Assembly (NCBI RefSeq): GCF_001428685.1
Contig: NZ_LMIK01000001.1
Location: forward strand, 1,048,464 to 1,112,463
Direction: 5' to 3'
Length of the DNA: 64,000 nt
From: Lysobacter sp. Root76
Lineage (GTDB): Bacteria > Pseudomonadota > Gammaproteobacteria > Xanthomonadales > Xanthomonadaceae
Shown piece by piece: positions 37,855 through 46,231 of this stretch (its first letter is position 1; the number at the start of each line of letters is the position of its first letter). Below the pieces are notes generated by a model. That model was not told the origin of the DNA and did no database searches. It saw only the letters and a program-made list of their open reading frames with translations. The position numbers were made by a program, and so were the translations under genes.

Positions 37855-38967
37855 ATGTCGAAGAGGTGGTCGTTCGCATCGGGGCTGTTACCGCTGTGCC
37901 TGCTGGCCGCGGCCTGCCAGCCGCGGGCGCCCAGCGACGACGCCCAGCCCGCGGCGGTGACCATCGGCGACCAGTCCGGCGACCGTTCTGCGGCGCCCGG
38001 CAACGCCGCTCCGGCGCGGGCCGACGCACTCAAGGGCACCTACTGGCCGCCGGCCAGGCTCGACGCCGGCGAAGCCTCGATCAGTTGCGAATACGACTAC
38101 GCCCGGCATGGCGACGGCGAACCGCTGGCTTCGCTGGAATTCTTCAGCCTGGTCGACGCGCTCAGGGACTGCCAGCCGCGCGGCATGGTCCGGGTCCGCT
38201 ACCGCGGCAAGATCGGCGCCGGCTTCACCGCCCTGGTCCAGCGCGTGGCGGCGATGGCCGACCGCATGGAAATCCCGACCCGCATCCTCGACCTGGATTC
38301 GACCGGCGGTCACGTCGAAGAAGCGATCCGCGCCGGCGACTCGATCGCCGAATCGCATTGGGCGATCTGGATCCGCGAAGACTCGCTGTGCCACAGCGCC
38401 TGCGTGCTGGTGCTGGCCGCCGGCGACACCCGCTCGATTTCGGGCAAGGTCGGGATCCACCGCCTGATCCGCGACCGTTCCACCGCGACCTCGCGCGCCG
38501 AGCTCAGCGCCGAGCTCAAGGCGATCAATACCCAGGTCCGCGATTACTTGGAACGCAACGGCGTCGCCACCGCGGTCGCCGACCAGATGATGACGGTCGC
38601 CAACCGCGACCTGCGCATCCTCAGCGAAGCCGAACTCAAGGAATACGGCCTGGCCGGCAGCAACGCCGCGCAGGACGACCTCGACCGGATACGGGTCGGA
38701 CGCAAATGCGGCGAAGACTTCATGCGCCGCCGCGACGCCTTCCGGCGCGACTTCGACAAGCAGTGCATGCAGGTCGGCCAGGCCTTCGAAGCCATGGCCG
38801 AATGCGGCCTGGCCCTGCGCCAGCGTTACGGCTTCCCGGATGCGCGCTGCGCGCAGGACAGCCCGATGTCGGAATACGACCGCTACCCGGGCCGCTTGGA
38901 AACCGATGAGCCGAAACCCGCGCAACAACGCGTGATCAGCATCGCCGACAAGCCCGCGCGCCGCTGA
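37855..38967 (+). CDS. Lipoprotein with a ClpP-like (COG3904-type) domain
   Basis: 370 residues from the ATG at 37855, which gives a lipoprotein signal (GLLPLCLLAAAC, lipobox Cys). After a Pro/Ala-rich linker the domain shows GMVRVRYRGKIGAGFTALVQ, LDLDSTGGHVEEAIRAGDSI, and WIREDSLCHSACVLVLAAGD, then SGKVGIHRLIRD. This is the ClpP/crotonase fold: GG before a helix, then a candidate nucleophile Ser in CHSAC and a His. Such periplasmic ClpP-like proteins are uncharacterised. The C-terminal ~100 residues have paired cysteines (CGEDF, KQCMQ, AECGL, DARCA). An upstream open frame from 36745 has no family features and is not included. Confidence 0.75.
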   Translation: MSKRWSFASGLLPLCLLAAACQPRAPSDDAQPAAVTIGDQSGDRSAAPGNAAPARADALKGTYWPPARLDAGEASISCEYDYARHGDGEPLASLEFFSLVDALRDCQPRGMVRVRYRGKIGAGFTALVQRVAAMADRMEIPTRILDLDSTGGHVEEAIRAGDSIAESHWAIWIREDSLCHSACVLVLAAGDTRSISGKVGIHRLIRDRSTATSRAELSAELKAINTQVRDYLERNGVATAVADQMMTVANRDLRILSEAELKEYGLAGSNAAQDDLDRIRVGRKCGEDFMRRRDAFRRDFDKQCMQVGQAFEAMAECGLALRQRYGFPDARCAQDSPMSEYDRYPGRLETDEPKPAQQRVISIADKPARR

Positions 38968-39030
38968 CGGCCGCGCCAGCCGGTTCGATCCGCCGCCTGC
39001 GTTCCAGCCTGCGGCGCCCTCAAGGAAAGA

Positions 39031-39064
39031 CATCGGCGCCCCGGGGGAGTCCGGAGCGCCGATG
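39031..39064 (-). terminator. Hairpin after the small secreted protein gene at 39108
   Basis: CATCGGCGC (39031-39039) pairs with GCGCCGATG (39056-39064), extended by an inner CCGG pair. On the minus strand it is followed by TCTTTCCTT, which suits a terminator for the gene ending at 39108. It also lies after the convergent gene ending at 38967. Confidence 0.65.
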
Positions 39065-39107
39065 CCGATACGCGACGGCCTGCGATCCCTCGCGGCCGTG
39101 GACCGCT

Positions 39108-39440
39108 TTACATCGGCGAGCAGTCGGTCCAGCCGGACGCGTAGGCGGCGCTCATCTCGGCGATCAGGGCGCTGTGGCAGTTCGCGTACGAAGTGCCGTA
39201 GACGTCGTGGCCGGTGCGGAAGGTGGTGCCGACCTCGCCGATGTGCTCGATGCCGTCGCCCCACACGGTGTATTCGGTGTAGTAGCTGCCGCGCCAGGTG
39301 CCGGTCTGCGGGCCGCTCGGGTCGCGGTCGTTGATGACCCGGCCCGGCACGCCGTTGGCGGCGCTGGCGGGATCGGAGGCGAGGCCGGCGCCGAGCAGCA
39401 CGGTCGTCATCAGGGCCAGGTTGAACAGCTTGAGCTTCAT
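39108..39440 (-). CDS. Small secreted protein, function unknown
   Basis: 110 residues from the ATG at 39440, with GGAG upstream. Signal peptide: MKLKLFNLALMTTVLLGAGL, then ASDPASA. The mature chain of ~80 residues is rich in Gly, Thr and Tyr (TGTWRGSYYTEYTVWGDGIE, then VGTTFRTGHDVYGTSYANC) and ends SGWTDCSPM. It has two cysteines that could form one disulfide. I do not recognise the family. It is convergent with the ClpP-like lipoprotein gene and followed by a terminator. Confidence 0.7.
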   Translation of the reverse strand: MKLKLFNLALMTTVLLGAGLASDPASAANGVPGRVINDRDPSGPQTGTWRGSYYTEYTVWGDGIEHIGEVGTTFRTGHDVYGTSYANCHSALIAEMSAAYASGWTDCSPM

Positions 39441-39729
39441 ATCGGTCTCCAGGTGGGACCGCCGTGGCACGGCGGTTGGACGATGCGGGTTCCCGGGCAG
39501 CGACGCGATCGCGGGCCGACCGGGCCGGATCACGCTAGGGTCGACGCCGCCCGCCCACCAGAACGCAGCAGGGACCAAACCGGACCGCGGCGGGAACGAA
39601 TCCCGGCGATGTTTCGAAGAATCAATCGCTTGGCGTGAATTCGTGCCCCGTTTCGCCCCCGAAACCATTGGAGCCCCGGCGCGGCCGACGCCTACACTGG
39701 CCGGGTCATCCACACACCGTGATCGAGCC

Positions 39730-40209
39730 ATGACGCGTCATTGCCTGCCCCGCCTGCTCGGCCTGAGCCTGCTGTTCGCCACCTGCGCCCACGCCCACGA
39801 CCCCCTGGCCAAGAGCAAGAACTGGTGCCTGGACCCGAACGCCTCGCCGCAGATCGTCAGCACTTTCAGCATCACTCCGGCCGCGCTGGCGCAGTACCGC
39901 GCCGAGCACGCCCCGCTGCTGGGCCAGGAGGCATCCGGCTACTGCGTTCCGGAAAAGACCTGCGGCATCGTCGACGAGTGGTATTGGGCCAACCAGGCTG
40001 CGCACGACCAGTGCTCGGCGCTGGGCGACAAGTCGATGCAAAGCCCCAGTCAGCAGGCCATGCCCTTCGTCCAGGGGCCGGCCGACTTCAATCCCGACAA
40101 CGGCAGCCACCACGACCTGTACCGTTTCAAGGACGGCGACCTGCGCGGCGTGTGCGTGGTCTGCGTCGACAACCGGGTGCCGGGCGAAGTGCTCGCGCCC
40201 GATAGCTGA
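39730..40209 (+). CDS. Secreted Cys-containing protein, function unknown
   Basis: 159 residues. The signal peptide MTRHCLPRLLGLSLLFATCA ends with HAH. The mature protein has at least six cysteines placed in short motifs: KNWCLDPNASPQIVSTFSI, GYCVPEKTCGIVDEWYWANQ, DQCSALG, and VCVVCVDNRVPGEV at the C-terminus. It resembles conserved hypothetical secreted proteins whose WCLDP and CGIVDEW segments recur, but no activity is known to me. It is convergent with the TPR-PAS gene, with nine bases between stops. Confidence 0.7.
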   Translation: MTRHCLPRLLGLSLLFATCAHAHDPLAKSKNWCLDPNASPQIVSTFSITPAALAQYRAEHAPLLGQEASGYCVPEKTCGIVDEWYWANQAAHDQCSALGDKSMQSPSQQAMPFVQGPADFNPDNGSHHDLYRFKDGDLRGVCVVCVDNRVPGEVLAPDS

Positions 40210-40218
40210 GCGCGGCGT

Positions 40219-42453
40219 TCACACCAGGGCGCGGCGGCGGGTGTAGGCCAGCGCCGCGTCGACCCGGCGCTGCAGTTCCTCGCGCTCCTGCGGCGCCATC
40301 GTGCAATGTCCGAGCACGTAGTAGGCCGAACGCAGCACATCGCGCCAGCGCGGTTGCCGCGGCAGCTTGGACAAGACCAGATAGCGCTCCATCGCACGCA
40401 CGCGCAAGCGGCCTTCGTCGATGGTCACGCGCCAGATGCGGCTGCGTTCGGCCAGTTCCAGCCGGCTGCTGCCGGTGCTGCGTTCCCAGGTGTCGACCAC
40501 CGCCAGCATCAGTTCCACCAGGGTGCGCCGGAAGTCTTCGCGCATGCGCTCGTCGCGGGCGGGATCGGCGTCGCCCGCGGTCCCGTCCGCGAGCGTCGCC
40601 ATCGGCGTGGAGGCCGCGGAGGCCTCGCGCAATCCGAGCACGATCAGGCCGTCGCCGCGTTCCCAAGGCGTGAGCTGGGCCTGCAGGCGCACGACGCCGT
40701 CGCGGCGGGCGAATTCGAAGGTCTGCGCACTCGCATCCTCCATCCGCTCCAAGGCCGCGGCCAGCGACTCGCGATCGGCCTCGCCGACGTAGTCGCCCAG
40801 CGCCTGCCCGACCGGCGACTGCGCGACCGGCGACAGCCCGTCCGCGTCGAGCAGGCCGCAGGCGGCGCGATTGGCGGCCAGCACCTGGCCTTCGGCATCG
40901 ACCAGGCAGACCGCATCCTGGCGGCTGTCGAGCAGGGCCTGGAGCAGGCTGCGGTCTTCGGCCAGGGCATCGGCGGCGTGACGGTAGCGCGCCAGCGCTT
41001 CTTCCTGGCGCACCTGGCGCTCGGCTTCGAGCAGACGCGCGCGCTGACGCCGGCGCATCAGCAGCAAGCCCAGCGCCAAGGCCGCGGCCAGCGTGGCGGC
41101 CAGGGTCAGCCACAGCAGCAAGGTGCGCTGGCGCAGTTCGACCCGGCGCAGACGGTTCTCGGTTTCCAGCGCGGCGATGGTGCGGTCGCGTTCGGCGGTT
41201 TCGAAGCGCGTGCGTAGCCAGCCCAGTTGCCGGTCCTGCTGCGCCCGGCTGAGCACACGCTCCTGCTCGTGGCTGCGACGCAGGGTGGCGATGGCGGCGC
41301 TACGGTCGCCTGCGGCCTCCTCCGCCAGCGACAGTTCCTGCAGCAACGCGATGCGTTCGACGCCGCCTTCGGGCAGGGCCGCGATCGCTTCGTGCAGGCG
41401 CGTCGCCGCCGCGGCGGCGCGGCCTTCCAGGCGCTCGCTGCGTGCGATCTGCAATTGCAGCGACGCCGGCAAGGCCAAACGGTGTTCGGCCGCGATCGCG
41501 AACGCGGCCAGGCGCCATTGCCGCGCCTGCGCGATGTCCGCGCGCGCCAGGGCGGCGCGCATCAGGCCCGCGTACACGCGCAGCTCGTAGGCGCGATTGC
41601 CGGCCTGGCGGTAGGTCTGCAGCGCCTCCTGCAGCCACTGCTGGGCCTGGGCGGCGTCGCCGCGATCCAGGCTCAGCTCGCTCAGGCTTTCGAGCACGTG
41701 CCCGGCTTCGACCCGGTTGCCCTGGGCGCGGAACGCCGTCAGCGCTTCGCGGTAATGCCGGGTGGCCTCATCGGGGTCGTCGAGTTCGCGGTAGACGTCG
41801 GCGATGTTGTTGAACACCGCGCCGCCGACCTCGCCGCGGGCGCGCTGCATCTGCAGACTCGCGGTCAGCGTGCGCAAGGCGCCGCGGAAATCGCCGAGCC
41901 GGCGCAGTGCGCTGCCGACGTTCCTCAGGTCGCGCGCGATCGCTTCTTTGTCGTCGTGCGCGGTCGACAGCTGTAGCGCGCATTCGAAACGTCCCAGCGC
42001 TTCGGGTATCAGTTCGCGGCGGTAGGCGAGCACGCCGCGCTGGCGCATCAGTTCGTAACCCAACTCCCAGTCGGGATCGCGACCGATCGTGGCCTCGACG
42101 CAATCCAAGGCCTGCTCGGCCTGCTCGAAGCGGCCGCTGCCGATTTCGTTGCGCGCCTGCGCGAGCAGGGCTTCACCGGTGCGCGCGACCGTCGACAGGT
42201 CGGCGCCCTCGGCCAGACCGACCCGGCGCGGACAGATCGCCGGATCCGGCAGCGGTCGCGGTGTCGGGCTGGCGTCGCAGCGCGTGGGCGGTGCGGCCGC
42301 CAGCGCGCTGCCGGTCGCGATGCACAACAGCATCGTCCCGGACAGCGTCGCTCCCAACAGCCGCACTCCCAACAGCCGCGCCCAGAGCGGGACGGCATTG
42401 CGCCGCAAGGTTTGCGGCGGCGATGCCTGCTCCCGCGCCGGGCCCGCGATCAA
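40219..42453 (-). CDS. TPR-transmembrane-PAS regulatory protein without a recognisable output enzyme
   Basis: 744 residues from a TTG at 42453; a GTG at 42366 gives a neater signal peptide (RLLGATLSGTMLLCIATGSA) and is a good alternative. The extracytoplasmic part holds about seven TPR-like helical pairs (for example GSALRRLGDFRGALRTLTAS). A coiled coil and one membrane helix (TLLLWLTLAATLAAALALGL) follow, then a PAS-like domain (DSRQDAVCLVDAEGQVLAAN). The last ~120 residues, with LAERSRIWRVTIDEGRLRVR and PRQPRWRDVLRSAYYVLGHC, form a domain seen in other Xanthomonadaceae regulators. There is no kinase, GGDEF, EAL or cyclase domain. It is probably a sensor whose output is that C-terminal domain. 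Confidence 0.7.
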   Translation of the reverse strand: MIAGPAREQASPPQTLRRNAVPLWARLLGVRLLGATLSGTMLLCIATGSALAAAPPTRCDASPTPRPLPDPAICPRRVGLAEGADLSTVARTGEALLAQARNEIGSGRFEQAEQALDCVEATIGRDPDWELGYELMRQRGVLAYRRELIPEALGRFECALQLSTAHDDKEAIARDLRNVGSALRRLGDFRGALRTLTASLQMQRARGEVGGAVFNNIADVYRELDDPDEATRHYREALTAFRAQGNRVEAGHVLESLSELSLDRGDAAQAQQWLQEALQTYRQAGNRAYELRVYAGLMRAALARADIAQARQWRLAAFAIAAEHRLALPASLQLQIARSERLEGRAAAAATRLHEAIAALPEGGVERIALLQELSLAEEAAGDRSAAIATLRRSHEQERVLSRAQQDRQLGWLRTRFETAERDRTIAALETENRLRRVELRQRTLLLWLTLAATLAAALALGLLLMRRRQRARLLEAERQVRQEEALARYRHAADALAEDRSLLQALLDSRQDAVCLVDAEGQVLAANRAACGLLDADGLSPVAQSPVGQALGDYVGEADRESLAAALERMEDASAQTFEFARRDGVVRLQAQLTPWERGDGLIVLGLREASAASTPMATLADGTAGDADPARDERMREDFRRTLVELMLAVVDTWERSTGSSRLELAERSRIWRVTIDEGRLRVRAMERYLVLSKLPRQPRWRDVLRSAYYVLGHCTMAPQEREELQRRVDAALAYTRRRALV

Positions 42454-42502
42454 CCGTCGCGCTCCGGCGTTGCGGCCCCGATCATCGCGGGCATCCTAGG
42501 AA

Positions 42503-44500
42503 TCAGAGCACCTTCGCCGCCGCGACCACGCGCTCGACCGTGAAGCCGAAGTGCGGGAACAGGGCTTCGGCCGGAGCCGAGGCGCCGAAGCCGTCGATGC
42601 CGATCACGGCGCCGTCCAGGCCGACGTACTTGCGCCAGAAATCGCTGACGCCGGCTTCGATCGCGACGCGCTTGCGCACCGCGTTGGGCAGCACCGATTC
42701 GCGGTAGTCCGCGTCCTGACGGTCGAACACGTCGCTGGACGGCATCGACACCACGCGCACCTTCAGGCCTTCGGCGGCGAGCGCGTCGGCGGCCTGGGTG
42801 GCCAGGCCGACTTCGGAACCGGTCGCGATCAGGATCAACTCCGGGGTACCGTCGCTGTCGCGCAGCACGTAGCCGCCGCGGCCGATCCGCTTGAGCTGCT
42901 CGTCGCTGCGCGGCTGATGGGCCAGGTTCTGGCGCGAGAAGATCAGGCAGCTGGGGCCGTCCTTGCGTTCGATCGCAGCGCGCCAGGACACCGCCGACTC
43001 GACCGCGTCGCAGGGACGCCAGACGTCGTTGTGCGGGATGTAGCGCAGGCTGGCCAGGTGCTCGATCGGCTGGTGGGTCGGGCCGTCCTCGCCCAGGCCG
43101 ATCGAATCGTGGGTGTAGACGTGGATCGCGTGGGCGCCCATCAGCGCGCTCATGCGCACGGCGTTGCGCGCGTAGTCGCTGAACACCAGGAAGGTGGCGT
43201 CGTAGGGAACGAAGCCGCCGTGCAGGCTCAGGCCGTTGCTGATCGCGGTCATCGCGAATTCGCGCACGCCGAAATAGATGTAGTTGGCGTTCGGATCGTC
43301 GCTGGCGACCGACTTGCTGCCCTTCCACAGGGTCAGGTTGGAATGGGCGAGGTCGGCCGAACCGCCGATCAGTTCCGGCAGCAGCGGCGCGAAGGTCTCG
43401 ATCGCCATCTGCGAGGCCTTGCGCGAGGCGATGGTCTGGCCGTCGGCCTGCAGCTTGGCGATGTAGGCATCGGCGTCGGCGGCGAAGGTTTCCGGCAGAT
43501 CGGCGTGCGAGCGGCGGGTCAGTTCGGCGGCTTCGGCCGGGTACTGCGCGGCGTAGGCGTCGAACAGGCGGTTCCACTGGTCCTCGCGCACCATGCCGGT
43601 GCTGCGCGAACGCCAGCCGTCGTAGATCGGTTCCGGAATCTCGAACGCCGGGTGCGGCCAATGCAGCGCTTCGCGGGTGGCGACGACTTCGTCCTTGCCC
43701 AGCGGCGCGCCGTGCGAGGATTCCTTGCCGGCCTTGGCCGGCGAGCCGAAGCCAATAGTGGTGCGGCAGCAGATCAAGGTCGGCTTGTCGGACTTGGCCA
43801 TCGCGGTGTCGATGGCGGTCTTGATCTCGACCGGATCGTGGCCGTCGACGTTGCGGATCACGCGCCAGCCGTAGGCCTCGAAGCGGGCCGGGGTGTCGTC
43901 GGTGAACCAGCCGTCGGTGTTGCCGTCGATCGAGATCTTGTTGTCGTCCCAGAACGCGACCAGCTTGCCCAGGCCCCAGGTGCCGGCCAGCGAGGCGGCT
44001 TCGTGCGAGATGCCTTCCATCAGGCAGCCGTCGCCCATGAACACCCAGGTGCGGTGATCGACCACGGCCAGTTCGGGACGGTTGAAGCGCTGCGCGAGCA
44101 GCTTCTCGGCCAGGGCCATGCCGATCGCGTTGGCGAAGCCCTGCCCGAGCGGACCGGTGGTGGTTTCCACGCCCGGGGTCATGAAGTTCTCGGGGTGGCC
44201 CGGAGTCTTGGACTCGAGCTGGCGGAAGCGCTTGAGGTCCTCGATCGACAGGTCGTAGCCGGTCAGGTGCAGCAGCGCGTACTGCAGCATCGAGCCGTGG
44301 CCGTTGGAGAGGATGAAGCGGTCGCGGTTGAACCACTTCGGATTGTTCGGATTGTGGTTGAGGTAATCGTTCCAGAGCACTTCGGCGATGTCGGCCATGC
44401 CCATCGGCATGCCCGGATGACCGGAGTTGGCGGCCTGCACCGCGTCGATGGCGAGGAATCGGATGGCGTTGGCGAGGTCGCGGCGGCTGGGCGTCGTCAT
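42503..44500 (-). CDS. tkt: Transketolase
   Basis: 665 residues from the ATG at 44500, standard for bacterial transketolase. It moves two-carbon units between sugar phosphates in the pentose phosphate pathway using thiamine diphosphate and Mg2+. Motifs: [20 protein letters not shown] (pyrophosphate/substrate His region), the ThDP motif [20 protein letters not shown] ending in the NKISIDG segment, the catalytic Glu in [16 protein letters not shown], and [20 protein letters not shown]. It is the first, in transcription order, of the five minus-strand central-carbon genes. The frame stays open upstream of the start without family resemblance. Confidence 0.96.
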   Translation of the reverse strand: MTTPSRRDLANAIRFLAIDAVQAANSGHPGMPMGMADIAEVLWNDYLNHNPNNPKWFNRDRFILSNGHGSMLQYALLHLTGYDLSIEDLKRFRQLESKTPGHPENFMTPGVETTTGPLGQGFANAIGMALAEKLLAQRFNRPELAVVDHRTWVFMGDGCLMEGISHEAASLAGTWGLGKLVAFWDDNKISIDGNTDGWFTDDTPARFEAYGWRVIRNVDGHDPVEIKTAIDTAMAKSDKPTLICCRTTIGFGSPAKAGKESSHGAPLGKDEVVATREALHWPHPAFEIPEPIYDGWRSRSTGMVREDQWNRLFDAYAAQYPAEAAELTRRSHADLPETFAADADAYIAKLQADGQTIASRKASQMAIETFAPLLPELIGGSADLAHSNLTLWKGSKSVASDDPNANYIYFGVREFAMTAISNGLSLHGGFVPYDATFLVFSDYARNAVRMSALMGAHAIHVYTHDSIGLGEDGPTHQPIEHLASLRYIPHNDVWRPCDAVESAVSWRAAIERKDGPSCLIFSRQNLAHQPRSDEQLKRIGRGGYVLRDSDGTPELILIATGSEVGLATQAADALAAEGLKVRVVSMPSSDVFDRQDADYRESVLPNAVRKRVAIEAGVSDFWRKYVGLDGAVIGIDGFGASAPAEALFPHFGFTVERVVAAAKVL

Positions 44501-44633
44501 GGCGTCGGGCACGGGGTCTTCTGGAGGCGGGAGGCGGCCGCGCGAGCGGCTGGACCAGCCGGGCGGACTCGCCATTGTCCCATCCGCGCGCCGCCCTGTC
44601 GCGCCGGATCGGCTGGTCCGGTGCCCGGAAACG

Positions 44634-44659
44634 GCAAAGCCCGCCGTAGCGGGCTTTGC
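44634..44659 (-). terminator. Hairpin after the DAACS symporter gene
   Basis: A perfect 11-bp stem (GCAAAGCCCGC with GCGGGCTTTGC) and a CGTA loop, 41 bases past the symporter stop. Only CGTTT follows on the minus strand, so the U-run is short. Confidence 0.65.
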
Positions 44660-44699
44660 GGATCGTGCCGGGGCGCCGCGCAGGCGCCACGGGCCGGGC

Positions 44700-46019
44700 T
44701 CAGTCGGCCAGGCGCTCGATGGGCGGGTCGCTCTCGCCGCGCGAGACCACCGCGGCCACGGCCAGGTCGCCGGTGACGTTGAGCGTGGTCCGGCACATGT
44801 CCAGGAAGTGGTTCACGCCCAGGATCAGGCCGATGCCTTCCGGCGGCACCCCGACCATGCCGCAGATCAGCGCGATCACCGGCAGCGAGCCCGAGGGCAC
44901 GCCGGCGGTACCGATGCCGCCGAGGATGCAGACGAACATCACCGTGACCTGCTGCGCCAGGCTCAGCTCGACGCCGAAGAACTGCGCCAGGAAGATCACC
45001 GTCACGCCCTCGAACAACGCGGTGCCGTTCTGGTTGGCGGTCGCGCCCACGGTCAGCACGAAGCGCGACACCCGTCGCGGCAGGCCGATCTCGTCGGCCA
45101 CGCGCAGCGCGGTGGGCAGGCTGGCGTTGCTGGAGGCGGTGGAGAACGCCAGCAGCATCAGTTCCTGCGCGCCGCGGAAGAACTTCAGCGGCGACCAGCC
45201 GCCGAGGAAGCGCAGCGCCAGCGAATAGGTCACGAACAGGTGCAGCGCCAGCGCCAGCACCACCACCACGACGTAGCTGGCGAGCTTGGCCAGCAAGTCG
45301 GCGCCGAACACCACGGTCATGTTGAACATCAGGCAGAACACCGCGTACGGCGCCATGCGGATGACCAGGCCGATCAGGGTCATCGACACTTCGAACAGGC
45401 CCTGGATGCCGCGCTTGAGCGTGTCCACGGCCTCCGAGCGGGTCAGCACCATGCCGATACCGACCATCAGCGCGAAGAACATCACCGCCAGGATGGTGTT
45501 CTCGGCCGCGGCCTTGACCACGTTGTCGGGCACGATCGACAACAGCATGTCCATGCCCTTGGGCTGGCTGCCGACGTCGCTGACGATGGCCTTGGCGCGT
45601 TCGGCGTTTTCGGCCAGCAACTGCTTCGCCAAGGCCGGATCGACGCCGGCGCCGGGCTGGATCCAGTTCACCAGCACCAGGCCGATCGCGACCGCGATCG
45701 CCGACATCAGCACCGTGAAGGCCAGCGTGCGCCAGCCGATGCGGCCGAAGGCGCGCACGTCGCCCATTTCCGACACGCCGATCACCAGCGCCGAGAACAG
45801 CAGCGGGATCACCAGCATGAAGATCAGGCGCAGGAAGATCGTCGCCAACGGCTGGGTGACGTAGGTCGTGAGGGTCTTGACCCAGCCCGCGTCGCCGCCG
45901 ACCAGGTAGTGCACGAGCAGGCCGAGCACCATGCCGGCCGCGAAACCGATCGCCATCTTCCAGTGCAGCGGCAGCTTCTTGGGCTTGGCGCCGTCGGCCC
46001 CGGTCATCGCTTCGGTCAT
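44700..46019 (-). CDS. Dicarboxylate/amino-acid:cation symporter (DAACS family)
   Basis: 439 residues with the DAACS topology: six helices, then re-entrant hairpins around TM7. Hairpin 1 carries [18 protein letters not shown], a Ser-rich loop like that of GltP/DctA. TM7 has [20 protein letters not shown], corresponding to the NMDGT cation-binding segment but with NQNGT here. Hairpin 2 is [18 protein letters not shown], and TM8 has [17 protein letters not shown] with the substrate-binding Asp/Arg/Thr. It takes up C4-dicarboxylates or acidic/neutral amino acids with H+ or Na+; the Arg in MCRTT favours an acidic substrate. It lies upstream of transketolase on the same strand but has its own hairpin. 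Confidence 0.92.
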   Translation of the reverse strand: MTEAMTGADGAKPKKLPLHWKMAIGFAAGMVLGLLVHYLVGGDAGWVKTLTTYVTQPLATIFLRLIFMLVIPLLFSALVIGVSEMGDVRAFGRIGWRTLAFTVLMSAIAVAIGLVLVNWIQPGAGVDPALAKQLLAENAERAKAIVSDVGSQPKGMDMLLSIVPDNVVKAAAENTILAVMFFALMVGIGMVLTRSEAVDTLKRGIQGLFEVSMTLIGLVIRMAPYAVFCLMFNMTVVFGADLLAKLASYVVVVVLALALHLFVTYSLALRFLGGWSPLKFFRGAQELMLLAFSTASSNASLPTALRVADEIGLPRRVSRFVLTVGATANQNGTALFEGVTVIFLAQFFGVELSLAQQVTVMFVCILGGIGTAGVPSGSLPVIALICGMVGVPPEGIGLILGVNHFLDMCRTTLNVTGDLAVAAVVSRGESDPPIERLAD

Positions 46020-46147
46020 TTGCGTACTCCCCGACTTGAACCCGCGGAGCTTAGCAAACCTGCCCGATCCGGCCTGCCCTGCGCCCCAGGCTGAACGAAG
46101 GGGATCGCTACCGTAAACACGCCAAGCCTCCGCAGCAGCCGTGCTGT

Positions 46148-46223
46148 GGGGTAGGAGCGGCGTAAGCCGCGACCCGTGTGCCCATCGGAGTTGCGCGGTC
46201 GCGGCTTACGCCGCTCCTACCCC
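46148..46223. repeat. Perfect 26-base inverted REP-like repeat
   Basis: GGGGTAGGAGCGGCGTAAGC (start of arm 46148-46173) is repeated exactly in inverted form at 46198-46223, with a 24-base spacer. The core GGAGCGGCGTAAGCCGCGA is the same as in the repeats at 36613 and 62168. It lies just past the batD stop (46232, minus strand) and can fold into a very stable hairpin ending that operon. Confidence 0.85.
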
Positions 46224-46231
46224 AGGGCCGG

